Shown in pieces: positions 24,885-34,384 of a stretch of DNA of 64,000 nt. Location: the NCBI GenBank assembly GCA_963837365.1, contig CAWIMW010000007.1, forward strand, positions 62,001 to 126,000. Reading direction: 5' to 3'. Under the pieces are notes generated by a model. It was not told the origin of the DNA and searched no databases. It saw only the letters and a program-made list of their open reading frames with translations. How positions within the stretch are numbered: the stretch's first letter is position 1; every line of letters starts with the position of its first letter. The translations under genes were made by a program, and so were the position numbers. The stretch comes from CAWBXL01 sp963837365 (lineage in GTDB: Bacteria > Acidobacteriota > Terriglobia > Terriglobales > Acidobacteriaceae).

Positions 24885-25481
24885 CTATTGCTTGGTGTCC
24901 GTAGCTGAGGCGGAGCTGACGTTAAACGTCAGCTTCGATCTGGCGGGCACGATCACCTGCATACTCCTGCTGCTGGGTGATCCGGACCCCACGCTTACAT
25001 CGGTGCCGGGAATCGTGGTGGCAACTCCTCCGCGGTCCATGCCGGGCAGAGTGCCAATCGTGGCCCGCGCAATATCTCCCTTGCGCGAGCTGGGGTTGGT
25101 GGGCCGTCCGGTGCGCGGATCAATCGTGCCAGGCTTCCCGTGCAGCACGATCATGTTTGTCTCCAGCAGGTAAAGTTTGCCGCGCGAGCGTATCGAAGTT
25201 AATTCGAGGTCCAGTTCTCCAGGGTAGCGGTAGTTGTAGGTAGGCTCTGCCAGTTTGACCACTCCTTCGACCATCGCTCCTTTTTCAAAAACGACTGCCT
25301 CTCCGGCAGAAACACTCTTGTTGAGTGTAGCGGTGAATCGCTGCCCGGTCGCTGAACCATCGGATGTAAGGCTTTCCTCCATCCGTACTTCCAACTTGAT
25401 GTTCCTGGGCAGATCGCCAGCCGCAACCGGTAATACCGCTAACAAGGTAAAAATGAGGGCACAAGAATAGTTAGAAATCAT
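24885..25481 (-). CDS. secreted protein of unknown function
   Basis: 198 residues with a signal peptide (MISNYSCALIFTLLAVLPVAAG). The mature part is beta-rich: IKLEVRMEESLTSDGSATGQ, FTATLNKSVSAGEAVVFEKG, MVEGVVKLAEPTYNYRYPGE. This layout occurs in acidobacterial secreted proteins with a repeated 'GQRFTATLNKSV' type module, whose role I cannot name. The C-terminal Ser-rich half may be a flexible linker or surface anchor. Confidence 0.65.
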   Translation of the reverse strand: MISNYSCALIFTLLAVLPVAAGDLPRNIKLEVRMEESLTSDGSATGQRFTATLNKSVSAGEAVVFEKGAMVEGVVKLAEPTYNYRYPGELDLELTSIRSRGKLYLLETNMIVLHGKPGTIDPRTGRPTNPSSRKGDIARATIGTLPGMDRGGVATTIPGTDVSVGSGSPSSRSMQVIVPARSKLTFNVSSASATDTKQ

Positions 25482-25650
25482 AAACGTCCCTACGCGTCAG
25501 CCGGAGAAATTATGCTCTTATTTCTTACCCGCAGCAATGGGAATGGCCATTTGGTAGTGGGTCAGTTTGTTTTCTCCGCGACCTTTGCGGCAGTTCTCTG
25601 CGTACTTCGCGGTTAAGGTTTGGGTTTTTCTGGAGAGCTCAAAGTTGAAT

Positions 25651-27207
25651 TTATTTGTTTTCGTTCTTCAACACACGCTCTTGCAGCGCCTTGGTCACAA
25701 CTCGCAGCATCTCATCCCAGGGCGCGGGCTTTCCCGTCCAGATTTCGAACTGTCGCGCAGCCTGATGAACGAACATTTCAAATCCCGGAATCACTTCCGC
25801 CCCGCGCGCCTTGGCCAGTTTGAGCAAGCGTGTTTCGATGGGGTCGTACACCATATCGAAAACAAAGCGGGCCTTGATTTCTTCTTCCTTCAGCGGAGTT
25901 TCTCGCGTGTTCCCCAACCCCAGCGGCGTCGCGTTGATGATCACATCAAAAGCCAGCTTTTTAAGATCGGCACGCTTGATGCTGCGAGCATGCGCCTGGC
26001 GCGCCAGTTTCTGTGCCGGGCCTTTGCTGCGGTTCAGAATGTAAATTTCCGCCCCACGTTCCTTGAGCCCGAAAACCGCCGCCCGCGCCGCCCCACCCGC
26101 CCCGAGTACCAGCACTTTGGCGTTCTCCAGGGGAAGGCGCCGTTCCAGCGGACGTACCACACCTGCCGTATCCGTGTTGAAGCCGTATAACTTTCCGTCC
26201 TGTGCACGCACCACAGTGTTGCACGCCCCGATTTTTGTGGTATGAGCGTCGGTGTTATCGAGGTGTTCGATAATCGATTGCTTGTATGGCATGGTGACCG
26301 AAAGGCCGTGGATCGGAATATCACGCAAGCACAGCATTAAATCTTTGAGGGTTTTGGCGTGCAGCGCCACATAAACGGCGTTCACGTTTTCCCGCCGCAT
26401 GGCCGCATTCATGATGGCCGGCGAAAGTGAGTGGGACACCGGATCTCCCACCACCCCATACACGCGTGTGGCCGCATCCACTTGATCGATACGATAGGTG
26501 TTGCGCAATTCCTGCGACGTCACCTGGCCGGGAGCTGTTTTTTCCTCGTCGCTGACCGAAGCAAAAGTAAAAGCGCTGCCTGCCCGCACGCCGATCACGC
26601 GGCTGATGATGCCTTGCTCCCCCATGCACATGCCCACCAGCGACTGCTTGTCACCTTGCTTCTCCAGAAACTTCATCATGGTGACGTTGTCGTACAGCGT
26701 CGTGGCCGTACTGACGACCTTGTAATAGTCGGCGGGAATGCTCGTCATCTTCGCTAAAGTTTCATCGAGCTTTTTGGTGGCCCGGAAGTCGTGGAAGGAA
26801 AGAACCAGTGCCGCGTGCGACCGCAGCTTTCCAATCTGTGCCGGCTTGCACTTCACCGCGCTTTGCAACTCCAGGTCAATTAACTGGCAACCCGCGGCTG
26901 TGGCTTTGCTCAAAATATCCAACTGCGACGCGATGGAGCCTTTAAACTTGCCTCCGCCGCTCGTACGCCGGCAAGTGGCAATCACGGCTACATGAGGATG
27001 ATATTCGGTGAACCGCTTTATCTTCGGCAGGGCCAGCGCCGGACGGGGAAGATAATCAAGCCGGAATTCCAGAAAAGTATTGTCCCGCACCAAAGACTCC
27101 GCTTTTTCAATGAGTTCCGTCGGATCCGACCCCGTGACGGCAACGCATACCCGAGGCAGTCGGAGCGGGATCAGGCGTGATATAAGAACGTTGGGTGCGG
27201 TGCTCAT
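25651..27207 (-). CDS. aroDE: bifunctional 3-dehydroquinate dehydratase / shikimate dehydrogenase
   Basis: A 518-residue fusion of two shikimate-pathway steps. The N-terminal half is type I dehydroquinase (RVCVAVTGSDPTELIEKAES; the Schiff-base lysine probably in ADYYKVVSTATT). The C-terminal half is shikimate dehydrogenase with the substrate motif VGDPVSHSLSPAIMNAAM, the catalytic region MPYKQSIIEHLD, the NTDTAGV loop and the NADP motif VLGAGGAARAAVFGL. It takes 3-dehydroquinate to shikimate. The AroD-AroE fusion is rare outside plants and some bacteria but occurs in Acidobacteria. I start at the ATG at 27207; a 22-codon upstream extension is Cys-rich and not family-like. Confidence 0.93.
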   Translation of the reverse strand: MSTAPNVLISRLIPLRLPRVCVAVTGSDPTELIEKAESLVRDNTFLEFRLDYLPRPALALPKIKRFTEYHPHVAVIATCRRTSGGGKFKGSIASQLDILSKATAAGCQLIDLELQSAVKCKPAQIGKLRSHAALVLSFHDFRATKKLDETLAKMTSIPADYYKVVSTATTLYDNVTMMKFLEKQGDKQSLVGMCMGEQGIISRVIGVRAGSAFTFASVSDEEKTAPGQVTSQELRNTYRIDQVDAATRVYGVVGDPVSHSLSPAIMNAAMRRENVNAVYVALHAKTLKDLMLCLRDIPIHGLSVTMPYKQSIIEHLDNTDAHTTKIGACNTVVRAQDGKLYGFNTDTAGVVRPLERRLPLENAKVLVLGAGGAARAAVFGLKERGAEIYILNRSKGPAQKLARQAHARSIKRADLKKLAFDVIINATPLGLGNTRETPLKEEEIKARFVFDMVYDPIETRLLKLAKARGAEVIPGFEMFVHQAARQFEIWTGKPAPWDEMLRVVTKALQERVLKNENK

Positions 27208-27432
27208 TCTTGCGAGAGTGTCGGCGGACGATATTACAGGCCCGTAATTGCAGATGCAACAAGGGATTAACAATCCTGAATCAGCTCTCCAAACTTTTTA
27301 ACGTAGTCTGGATGACACCGCCGTAACCTTGACCACCCCTTACCCGCTTGTTACCTTCCGGTCTGTACCCCTTTAGTTTCCATGCATTTAGCGGGTAACG
27401 GGCCATTGGTCCGGCGACGACTCGGAGGTAAC

Positions 27433-28395
27433 ATGAAGAAAACAGGTATTTTACTGGTGCTGTTGATGGCGGTTGCCGCATACGCCCAGCAAACTGAATC
27501 TATGGCGGCCATGGACGGCCCCTCGGGCACCGCCCCAACGTCGGTGACTTTCCCCTTCGAGCGCGTACAAACCCCGACGCACGCCGACCTTTATTGCGCA
27601 GGCTTCATTAACCAGAGCCCGCTCCCCAATGTCAATTTCGTTGCCGGCGGTCTTCAGACGCCCAATGAAACTCGCTATAGCGCAGGTGAATTGGTCTACC
27701 TGGCGGGCAGTGGATACCAGGTTGGGCAGGAATACAGTGTCCTGCGCGAGACCCGCAACCCCAGCAAGCATGAAATCTTTGCCGGGCAAGACCACATGAT
27801 CAAAGCACTGGGTCAGCCCTACGCCGATCAGGGATTGGTCAAGATCGTGGATACGCGCCAGAAGATGGCTGTGGCCCAAGTGGAATACAGTTGCGATGCG
27901 ATTGTTCCCGGCGACATCGTGGTTCCTTATGCGGAAAGGCCAACCATTTCGTTTCATCCTCCAGTACGCTTTGACCGATTTGCTCCTGCTGGCGCCAAAA
28001 CCAGTGGACGCATCGTGATGGCCCGTGATTTTGACGGCTTTGTAGGGACCGGCGGCAAAGTTTACCTGAATGTAGGCTCCAACCAGGGGGTGAAGCCAGG
28101 CGACTATTTCCGCGCCGTGCGTCTGTATAGTGCGGACAAGCGCGATGAAGTGGATTCACTTTCGTTTGCTGCCGACGCCATGGAAGATACCCAGAAAAAT
28201 CCACCGGCCATTGATCCCAATTTTCTGAACCGGACCAAGGGCGGCGCGATTCATACCGCGAACTTGCCGCGTCGCGCAGTCGGAGAAATCGTAGTCCTGA
28301 GCGCGACTCCGACCACTGCCACCGGAATGGTTGTCTACGCACTGGAAGACATACACGCGGGCGATGGAGTGGAATTGGACGAACAACCGCAGTAA
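27433..28395 (+). CDS. secreted protein of unknown function, FlgT-like C-terminal segment
   Basis: 320 residues starting MKKTGILLVLLMAVAAYAQQ, a signal peptide preceded by CGGAGG. It includes AELYCAGFINQSPL-type and GELVYLAGSGYQVGQEYSVL segments. The C-terminal part has a pattern of 'K-x-Y-x-N-x-G-S-N-Q-G-V-K-x-G-D' (KVYLNVGSNQGVKPGDYFRA), resembling a beta-roll module in the flagellar protein FlgT and in outer-membrane-associated proteins. No flagellar genes are near, so I do not infer motility. A strong terminator follows, so it is probably a single-gene unit. Confidence 0.6.
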   Translation: MKKTGILLVLLMAVAAYAQQTESMAAMDGPSGTAPTSVTFPFERVQTPTHADLYCAGFINQSPLPNVNFVAGGLQTPNETRYSAGELVYLAGSGYQVGQEYSVLRETRNPSKHEIFAGQDHMIKALGQPYADQGLVKIVDTRQKMAVAQVEYSCDAIVPGDIVVPYAERPTISFHPPVRFDRFAPAGAKTSGRIVMARDFDGFVGTGGKVYLNVGSNQGVKPGDYFRAVRLYSADKRDEVDSLSFAADAMEDTQKNPPAIDPNFLNRTKGGAIHTANLPRRAVGEIVVLSATPTTATGMVVYALEDIHAGDGVELDEQPQ

Positions 28396-28416
28396 GCAAA
28401 CCAAGCAAGGAATCAG

Positions 28417-28450
28417 GCCGGAGAAGAGTCCTTCTCCGGCTTTTATTTTT
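28417..28450 (+). terminator. Rho-independent terminator after the secreted-protein gene
   Basis: GCCGGAGAA and TTCTCCGGC form a perfect 9-bp stem around GAGTCC, followed by TTTTATTTTT on the plus strand. The converging AMMECR1 gene starts its 3' end just beyond. Confidence 0.88.
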
Positions 28451-28458
28451 CAAGCCAG

Positions 28459-29061
28459 TTATGTCAGATTTTCATCGCCGAAAATCTCTGCGGTAAAGCC
28501 CTCAATCAAAGCCCCATTCTGCCACGCGTCCAACGCCAGGCCGGCTTTACGGCAGGTTTGTTCCAGGAAGGTAACGCGGTCCCATCCGTGTTCCAGCGGG
28601 ACCTGGGGAAGGAGCAGGCCGCGCCGTCCTGCCTGACTCACAATCAGCCCGTGAAGTCCAACTTCTACTTGTTCGGCGAGGATGGGCTGGGGCTTGGTGA
28701 GAATGCTCAGCGAGGCTTGAAGATCTGCAAGCTCCTCGCGCGTGACCGGCCAGAATCGGCTGTCTTCAAAGGCCGCGGCACGGGCGGTTTCGATGATCGT
28801 CCGGTATAACGACGCCACGGCTTCAATGTAACCAACACAACCCCGCAAGTTTCCGCGCCAGTAAAGAGTTGTGAACGCGCCACGGGGCTCCGCCAGGTGA
28901 GCCGAGGGGGGATCCATTGGGACTTCGGAGCCATCCAACTCTGAGGCAATGGCTTGATGAGCAAGCTTAAGCAGGAGACTGCGTTCTTCCTGGGAGAATT
29001 CCTGGGGCCGAGCCGGAACTTCAGGCTCAGGTTGCGGGGACATCATTCTTCGCGGAAACAT
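28459..29061 (-). CDS. AMMECR1-domain protein (AmmeMemoRadiSam system protein A)
   Basis: The 200-residue protein has the AMMECR1 core with the hallmark NLRGCVGYIE near residue 80, followed by AAAFEDSRFWPVTREELADL and QAGRRGLLLPQVPLEHGWD. In many genomes it accompanies a Memo-like protein and a radical SAM enzyme in a system of unknown chemistry. I see neither partner nearby. The first 12 codons overlap the 3' end of pgsA by 35 bases, so the two are probably translated together. The first ATG lies inside pgsA, and the second (MSPQP) is nearly as plausible. Confidence 0.85.
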   Translation of the reverse strand: MFPRRMMSPQPEPEVPARPQEFSQEERSLLLKLAHQAIASELDGSEVPMDPPSAHLAEPRGAFTTLYWRGNLRGCVGYIEAVASLYRTIIETARAAAFEDSRFWPVTREELADLQASLSILTKPQPILAEQVEVGLHGLIVSQAGRRGLLLPQVPLEHGWDRVTFLEQTCRKAGLALDAWQNGALIEGFTAEIFGDENLT

Positions 29062-29695
29062 TGTTCTTCCTCCGCCGGCTCAGGACGAAGGCCCGCCGGC
29101 GGCTTCTCACGACTCGCCGGTCAATCTTGGACCAGAATGCCTTGAAGTAATCGAAGGCGGAAACCAGAGATAGCGCAACCATGAACCAGATGGCAAACAA
29201 GGCGATCCAATGGACCGGAAAAACATAGTTGCCGTAGACCGGCCATTCCTTCCAGCGATGGTCGAGTATCACCGCCACAACGGAAACGATCTGCACCACC
29301 ATCTTGAACTTGCCCAGCTCGCTGGCTTCGATGGTGAACCCCTCTGACGCGGCGATCGAACGCAACCCGCTGACCAGAAACTCGCGTCCAATAATAACCA
29401 CCGCCATCCAGGCCGGTACCAGGCTGGGATTGAACTGGACCAGGGCGATAAAAGCGGCGGCAATCAAGAGCTTGTCCGCCAGGGGATCGAGCAGCATGCC
29501 TATAGTGGTAATCTGTCCGCGTTTGCGGGCGAGATAACCGTCAATTCCGTCAGTGATCGAAGCTGCGATAAACAAGACCGAGGCCAAAAGCTCTTTGTGC
29601 CCGTCTAAACTGCTGAAGCGGCTGGAAGATAGGATCCAGATCAGCAGCGGGATGCTGAAGATGCGGGTCAGCGTGATGGAATTGGGCAGGTTCAC
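29027..29695 (-). CDS. pgsA: CDP-diacylglycerol-glycerol-3-phosphate 3-phosphatidyltransferase
   Basis: The 222-residue membrane enzyme starts phosphatidylglycerol synthesis. The CDP-alcohol phosphotransferase motif is complete: DGIDGYLARKRGQITTIGML then LDPLADK (around 47-75), giving the metal and substrate residues D-G-x2-A-R ... G-x3-D-x3-D. The N-terminus MNLPNSITLTRIFSIPLLI is typical of the family. Its C-terminal extension is basic (RRVVRSRRRAFVLSRRRKNN) and overlaps the AMMECR1 gene. Phosphatidylglycerol is also the lipid donor used by Lgt. Confidence 0.92.
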   Translation of the reverse strand: MNLPNSITLTRIFSIPLLIWILSSSRFSSLDGHKELLASVLFIAASITDGIDGYLARKRGQITTIGMLLDPLADKLLIAAAFIALVQFNPSLVPAWMAVVIIGREFLVSGLRSIAASEGFTIEASELGKFKMVVQIVSVVAVILDHRWKEWPVYGNYVFPVHWIALFAIWFMVALSLVSAFDYFKAFWSKIDRRVVRSRRRAFVLSRRRKNNVSAKNDVPAT

Positions 29696-29789
29696 AGCGA
29701 CGCCAAATTATCCTCCACTACACAAGGGGAAAGCAATGGAGGAAGTTGAGAACATAATCGGAAGATATGTCTATAATTGGATTTAGGTT

Positions 29790-30917
29790 ATGAAGATCAG
29801 CTGTATTGGGCTTGTGGTTCTATTGGGGGTGGCGGGCACCGCAGTTTTGGCCCAGGACTCCGCGAAAGAGTTGCCTTCGGCTCCGTCCGCCACCATGCAA
29901 CCTCAAAGTCCGCCTCCACCAGCCGCGCCGCCTGCGACCTCGGCGGGGACAACTGCCACGGAACCACCCGCGCCAGCCCGGCCGGATATTACGACGACAC
30001 AAACTCCTCAACAAACTAGCACCGCAGCCGGTGGCTCGATTCTCGAAACCCCGAACAATAACAACACTTCTCCTCCTGATGAAACCATCATCCTCCATGT
30101 CAATGAAGTGAACGTTGTTTTCACGGTTTCCGACCGCCATGGCAAACTGATCACAAACCTGAGGAAGGACGACTTCCGAGTTCTCGATGATGGCAGACCT
30201 AACACCAACATCCGCAGTTTCCAGCGGCAAACCGACTTGCCGCTTCGGGTCGGCCTCCTGGTCGATGCCAGCAATTCCGTACGTGATCGCTTCAAATTCG
30301 AACAGGAGTCCGCAATCGAGTTTCTGAGTCAAACCATCCGTCCAAAATTTGACAAGGGATTTGTCGTGGGTTTTGACGCTACTCCCGAAGTGACCCAGGA
30401 TTTCACCGACAGTACCGAAGCGTTGGCCAGGGGAGTCCGGATGTTGCGTCCCGGCGGCGGTACGGCAATGTATGACGCGATCTATTTTGCCTGCCGCGAC
30501 AAGCTGGCCAAACAGCCGCGCACCGGGCCCATGCGCTACGCCTTGATCGTGCTCAGCGACGGCGAAGACAATCAGAGTCACGTGACTCGCGAAGAAGCCA
30601 TCGAAATGGCCCAGCGCGCTGAAGTCATCATTTATACGATCAGCACAAACGTAACCGGGTCGAAGAACGACGGAGACAAGATTCTTAAGTACATCTCCGA
30701 AACCACCGGCGGCCGGGCCTTCTTTCCCTTTCAGATCACTGACGTGGCCAATGCTTTCGCCGAGATTCAGGAAGAACTGCGCAGCCAGTATGCCCTGTCC
30801 TATCACCCCGCCGGATTCTCCGCAGACGGCCGCTACCACACTATTCAAATCCTGGCGCAAAACCACAAACACCTGAAAGTCCGCGCCCGCCGCGGGTACT
30901 ACGCGCCCTCACGCTAG
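29790..30917 (+). CDS. secreted VWFA-related Acidobacterial domain protein
   Basis: The 375 residues comprise a signal peptide (MKISCIGLVVLLGVAGTAVL), a Pro/Ala/Thr-rich linker to about 100, and a von Willebrand A domain of the acidobacterial type. The domain opens with EVNVVFTVSDRHGKLITNLR-KDDFRVLDDG and has a modified metal site LLVDASNSVRDRF. It ends with ELRSQYALSYHPAGFSADGRY and RARRGYYAPSR. This C-terminal 'Y-x-P' pattern is shared with the proteins at 35419 and 36621. They are thought to act outside the cytoplasm; the partner is unknown. A TATAAT lies only 13 bases before the ATG, so the leader may be very short. Confidence 0.85.
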   Translation: MKISCIGLVVLLGVAGTAVLAQDSAKELPSAPSATMQPQSPPPPAAPPATSAGTTATEPPAPARPDITTTQTPQQTSTAAGGSILETPNNNNTSPPDETIILHVNEVNVVFTVSDRHGKLITNLRKDDFRVLDDGRPNTNIRSFQRQTDLPLRVGLLVDASNSVRDRFKFEQESAIEFLSQTIRPKFDKGFVVGFDATPEVTQDFTDSTEALARGVRMLRPGGGTAMYDAIYFACRDKLAKQPRTGPMRYALIVLSDGEDNQSHVTREEAIEMAQRAEVIIYTISTNVTGSKNDGDKILKYISETTGGRAFFPFQITDVANAFAEIQEELRSQYALSYHPAGFSADGRYHTIQILAQNHKHLKVRARRGYYAPSR

Positions 30918-31040
30918 CCTGACGTCGGCACGTTGGAGAGTTATACTTCCACCGCTAAGATGTGGGCACCCGCCCAATTTACCTGTCGATCTTGAACGTG
31001 ACAAACGTCCAAACCGTGGCAGGACACAAGGAGAGATACT

Positions 31041-33179
31041 GTGCCAATGAACCGGCGTGAGTTTCTGGCGGCTTCGGTGGCAGGCGCCGCCATGTTGCAG
31101 CAGGGAGTGGCGTTCGCGGCTCCAACCGGGAAGATCCAAGTGGCAATTGATGCCGCCAAAAGTGGCGGGCCGGTAGCTCCGCAGATTTTCGGAGGATACA
31201 TGGAGCCGGCCACCACCCGCGTGTGGGCCGAGATGTTGACTGACAGAAAGTTTGCCAACCCGGTTACGAGCGCGAAGTCTCCGCCAACCAATCCATTCTT
31301 CCGCCGTTTTTTTGGCGAGCCGTTTAAGCCGTTGGGTCCCGACGGAACAGTCGAAATGGACCCGGTACGGCCCTTTGTCGGCAAGCACAGCCCGCGGGTG
31401 AAGCTTGCCGGTTCCGGGCCGCGCGGCATACAGCAGTCCAAACTGCGCTTGGGCCGCGGACGGAGTTATGTCGGACGGGTTCATCTTGCTGGCGATCCCA
31501 GCGTCAAGGGTGAGATCCGTTTGGTGTGGGGAACTGGCGCCGACGATTCGCAAACCATCGCAATCCCCTCCTTGTCGAACGAATACAACCAGTTTCCGTT
31601 ACAGTTCACTGCGGGCGCCGACTCCGAGGATGCGCGGCTGGAAATTCTTGGCACCGGCAGCGGCACATTCCACGTCGGTGCGGTGTCCCTTATGCCTGCC
31701 GACAATGTGCAGGGATTTCACGCGGGAATGGTCCGCCTCTACAAGGAAGCCGGTTTCAAAATGGCCAAGTGGCCCGGAGGCAACTTTGTCTCCGCTTATG
31801 ACTGGTACGACGGGATTGGCGATTCGGATAAGCGCCCGCCCCGCCTGCAACCCATGTGGTCTGACCGGGTAGAGTCAAACGACGTGGGCCTGCATGAATT
31901 TGTTGCCTTCTGCCGATTGCTCGGAGCGGATCCCTATCTAACCATCAACAGCGGATTCGGTGAAGCCCGAGTCGCCGCCGAAGAAGTGGAATACTGCAAC
32001 GGTTCCACCGACACGCGCCTGGGCAAGCTGCGCGCGGAGAACGGTCATCCCGAGCCCTTCAACATTCGCCTCTGGTGCATCGGCAATGAAATGTACGGGC
32101 CCTGGCAGTTTGGCCACATGCCGCTGAGCCAGTATTGGGTGAAGCACAACTACATCGTCGAGGCCATGAAGAAAGTGGACCCGAGCATCAAGGTGACCGT
32201 GTCGGGGGCCAGTATCGCCGAGAAGTCCCTGGGCGGCGCAGAAAAGAAGAACGAGTTCTTCCCCGACATCTGGGCGCCGCTGGTACAGGAGAAACTGCCC
32301 TACGAGTTCGGAAGCCTGAATGACTGGGACGGATGGATGCTCGCCAAGTGCGCCGACAACATTGACTATCTTTCGGAGCACACCTACGCCTATCCGGACC
32401 TGGCGTTCGACGCAGAGAAGCAGCTCTTTGTGGATGTTCAGGACCCGCTTCAGTTCCGCACCCGGCGGATGGCCAACCGCATCGGCGAAGCCTTCGAGGC
32501 GTGGCAAAAGTATCTGGAAAGAATGCCGTCGCTGAAAGAGAAGAACATCAAATTCATCTTCGATGAATGGGGAATTCGCAACCGGTCCGCGGATGGAAAA
32601 TCGCATCCCCCAACCGGAATGGTGGGGCCGTTGTCGTACGCGCTCTTTCTGCACGAATTGTTCCGCCACTCCGACATGGTGGCGGCGAGCTGCCCGACGG
32701 GAGGACTGTTCACGGTGTTGATTGACAACACCGGCGAGGCGGTCGGTTTCTCAGCCGAGGGGCTGGTGATGAAGCTCATGGCGAACCACTTCACTGGTGC
32801 TCTCCCAGTGGAGGTGAGCGGGAACTCGCCTCAACAGGGAATGAGCGGAACGCCGATGGTCGATATGGGTTCCAAGCCAACTGGAAGCGCCACGTATCCT
32901 CTCGACGTGGTTGCTGCGCTCTCCGGCAATAAGAAGAAGTTTCTTGTCTCTGTGGTCAACCCGACGGAAGAAGCGCACGAATTTTCACCCCAGACTGCTG
33001 GAGTGAAACTACGCGGGCCCGGCAAGTTGTGGCAGATCGCGGCTCCCAACGTGAACGCTGCGAATGAGCCAGGTAAGAAGCCCGCCGTGGAAATCCTCGA
33101 ATACCCGCAGAAGGCGCTTGCGGAAAGCGTGCAGGTTCCAGCGATCAGCGTCAACGTTTATGAATTCGAGGTTGCGTGA
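31041..33179 (+). CDS. alpha-L-arabinofuranosidase, GH51-type
   Basis: The 712-residue protein starts MPMNRREFLAASVAGAAMLQ, a Tat-like signal (RREFL), so it is probably exported folded. A central TIM barrel contains LWCIGNEMYG, with Glu350 as acid/base, and KFIFDEWGI, with Glu509 as nucleophile. A beta-sandwich with lectin-like N-terminal additions (about 100-230) precedes it. It should release arabinose from plant arabinan or arabinoxylan, fitting a soil lifestyle. I use the GTG at 31041, seven bases after AAGGAG; the ATG two codons later is also possible. Confidence 0.88.
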   Translation: MPMNRREFLAASVAGAAMLQQGVAFAAPTGKIQVAIDAAKSGGPVAPQIFGGYMEPATTRVWAEMLTDRKFANPVTSAKSPPTNPFFRRFFGEPFKPLGPDGTVEMDPVRPFVGKHSPRVKLAGSGPRGIQQSKLRLGRGRSYVGRVHLAGDPSVKGEIRLVWGTGADDSQTIAIPSLSNEYNQFPLQFTAGADSEDARLEILGTGSGTFHVGAVSLMPADNVQGFHAGMVRLYKEAGFKMAKWPGGNFVSAYDWYDGIGDSDKRPPRLQPMWSDRVESNDVGLHEFVAFCRLLGADPYLTINSGFGEARVAAEEVEYCNGSTDTRLGKLRAENGHPEPFNIRLWCIGNEMYGPWQFGHMPLSQYWVKHNYIVEAMKKVDPSIKVTVSGASIAEKSLGGAEKKNEFFPDIWAPLVQEKLPYEFGSLNDWDGWMLAKCADNIDYLSEHTYAYPDLAFDAEKQLFVDVQDPLQFRTRRMANRIGEAFEAWQKYLERMPSLKEKNIKFIFDEWGIRNRSADGKSHPPTGMVGPLSYALFLHELFRHSDMVAASCPTGGLFTVLIDNTGEAVGFSAEGLVMKLMANHFTGALPVEVSGNSPQQGMSGTPMVDMGSKPTGSATYPLDVVAALSGNKKKFLVSVVNPTEEAHEFSPQTAGVKLRGPGKLWQIAAPNVNAANEPGKKPAVEILEYPQKALAESVQVPAISVNVYEFEVA

Positions 33180-33295
33180 GAGGGAAGGGATCGCTGTCCA
33201 GGTTCCCCTGTTATTTTTCATTCCGACGAAGAGCGCAGCGACAAGGAGGAATCTGCGTTCTTCCGCACTGATTCTAAAGTCATGATTCTGCGATC

Positions 33296-34363
33296 ATGAA
33301 AGTATCAGCTAACCTAAAAGTCGGACTAATCGGCTTCGGCCTGGCAGGACAATCCTTCCACGCCCCCATCATCAGGGGCACACCGGGCCTGGAGTTGGCA
33401 TGCATCTTCGCGCGCAGCGGAACCCTGGCGCAAGAGCGTTATGCCGATGTGCGCATTGTCCGCACCCTGGATGAACTGTTAGCGGACGAGCAAATCCGCC
33501 TCTGCGTGGTAGCCACTCCCAATACCAGCCACTTTGAACTGACGCGGCGTTGCCTCTTGGCAGGCCGCGACGTAATCGTGGACAAGCCCTTCACCACAAC
33601 TCTGCGCGAAGCGGAGGAGTTAGTTACCCTGGCAGCACAGCAAAATCGCGTGCTCACCGTCTACCAAAGCCGCCGCTGGGACGGAGATTTTCAAACCGTA
33701 AAGAAAATCGTGAACGCCGGTACGTTAGGCGAGATTACCGAGTATGAAGCCCGCTACGACCGCTTCCGCCCGCAATCCAAGCCCGGCACCTGGAGAGAGC
33801 GCCCCGAGCCGGGAGCGGGAATTTTGTTCGACCTTGGGCCGCATCTGTTGGATCAGGCGCTGCTGCTGTTTGGCACTCCGCAGGCACTGAGTGCGCGATT
33901 GCTGTATCAGCGTGGCGGAGTAGTGGATGATGGCTTCGATGTCGCGCTGGAGTATCCCAAGTTTCGCGCTCTGCTGCGCGCCCGCATGCTGGCCTATAAG
34001 CCCGTACATCATTTTTTGATTCATGGAAACAAGGGATCATTTGTGAAGTATGGGATGGATCCGCAGGAGGACATCCTGCGCAGTGACAAGCGGCCGGCTG
34101 GAACTGACTGGGGCGCAGATTGGGGAGTGGATCCGGAAGCAAACTGGGGAACCTTGAGTTTGGCAGATGGCGGCGTGCAGAAAATCAAGACCGAAGTAGG
34201 TGACTACAGGAACTACTATGCCAATGTGCGCGATGCGATTTTAGGGATGGCACAGCTTGATGTGCAGCCGCAGCAGGCATTGAACACGATGCAGGTTTTG
34301 GAGTTGGCGCAGAAGAGCCATCGGGATCGGCGTTCGATTGGATGGGACGAGTCAGGAAATTGA
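33296..34363 (+). CDS. Gfo/Idh/MocA-family NAD(P)-dependent sugar oxidoreductase
   Basis: 355 residues. An N-terminal Rossmann fold (KVGLIGFGLAGQSFHAPIIR) is followed by the conserved catalytic-region lysine in VIVDKPFTT (DKP in place of EKP) and the C-terminal alpha/beta domain with GAGILFDLGPHLLDQALLLF and KYGMDPQED. It resembles YdgJ/IolX-type scyllo-inositol or glucose dehydrogenases. The gene lies close downstream of the arabinofuranosidase and may help metabolise sugars it releases. Substrate assignment is not possible from sequence alone. Confidence 0.88.
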   Translation: MKVSANLKVGLIGFGLAGQSFHAPIIRGTPGLELACIFARSGTLAQERYADVRIVRTLDELLADEQIRLCVVATPNTSHFELTRRCLLAGRDVIVDKPFTTTLREAEELVTLAAQQNRVLTVYQSRRWDGDFQTVKKIVNAGTLGEITEYEARYDRFRPQSKPGTWRERPEPGAGILFDLGPHLLDQALLLFGTPQALSARLLYQRGGVVDDGFDVALEYPKFRALLRARMLAYKPVHHFLIHGNKGSFVKYGMDPQEDILRSDKRPAGTDWGADWGVDPEANWGTLSLADGGVQKIKTEVGDYRNYYANVRDAILGMAQLDVQPQQALNTMQVLELAQKSHRDRRSIGWDESGN

Positions 34364-34384
34364 TTCCACTCCATCTTGAGCTAT

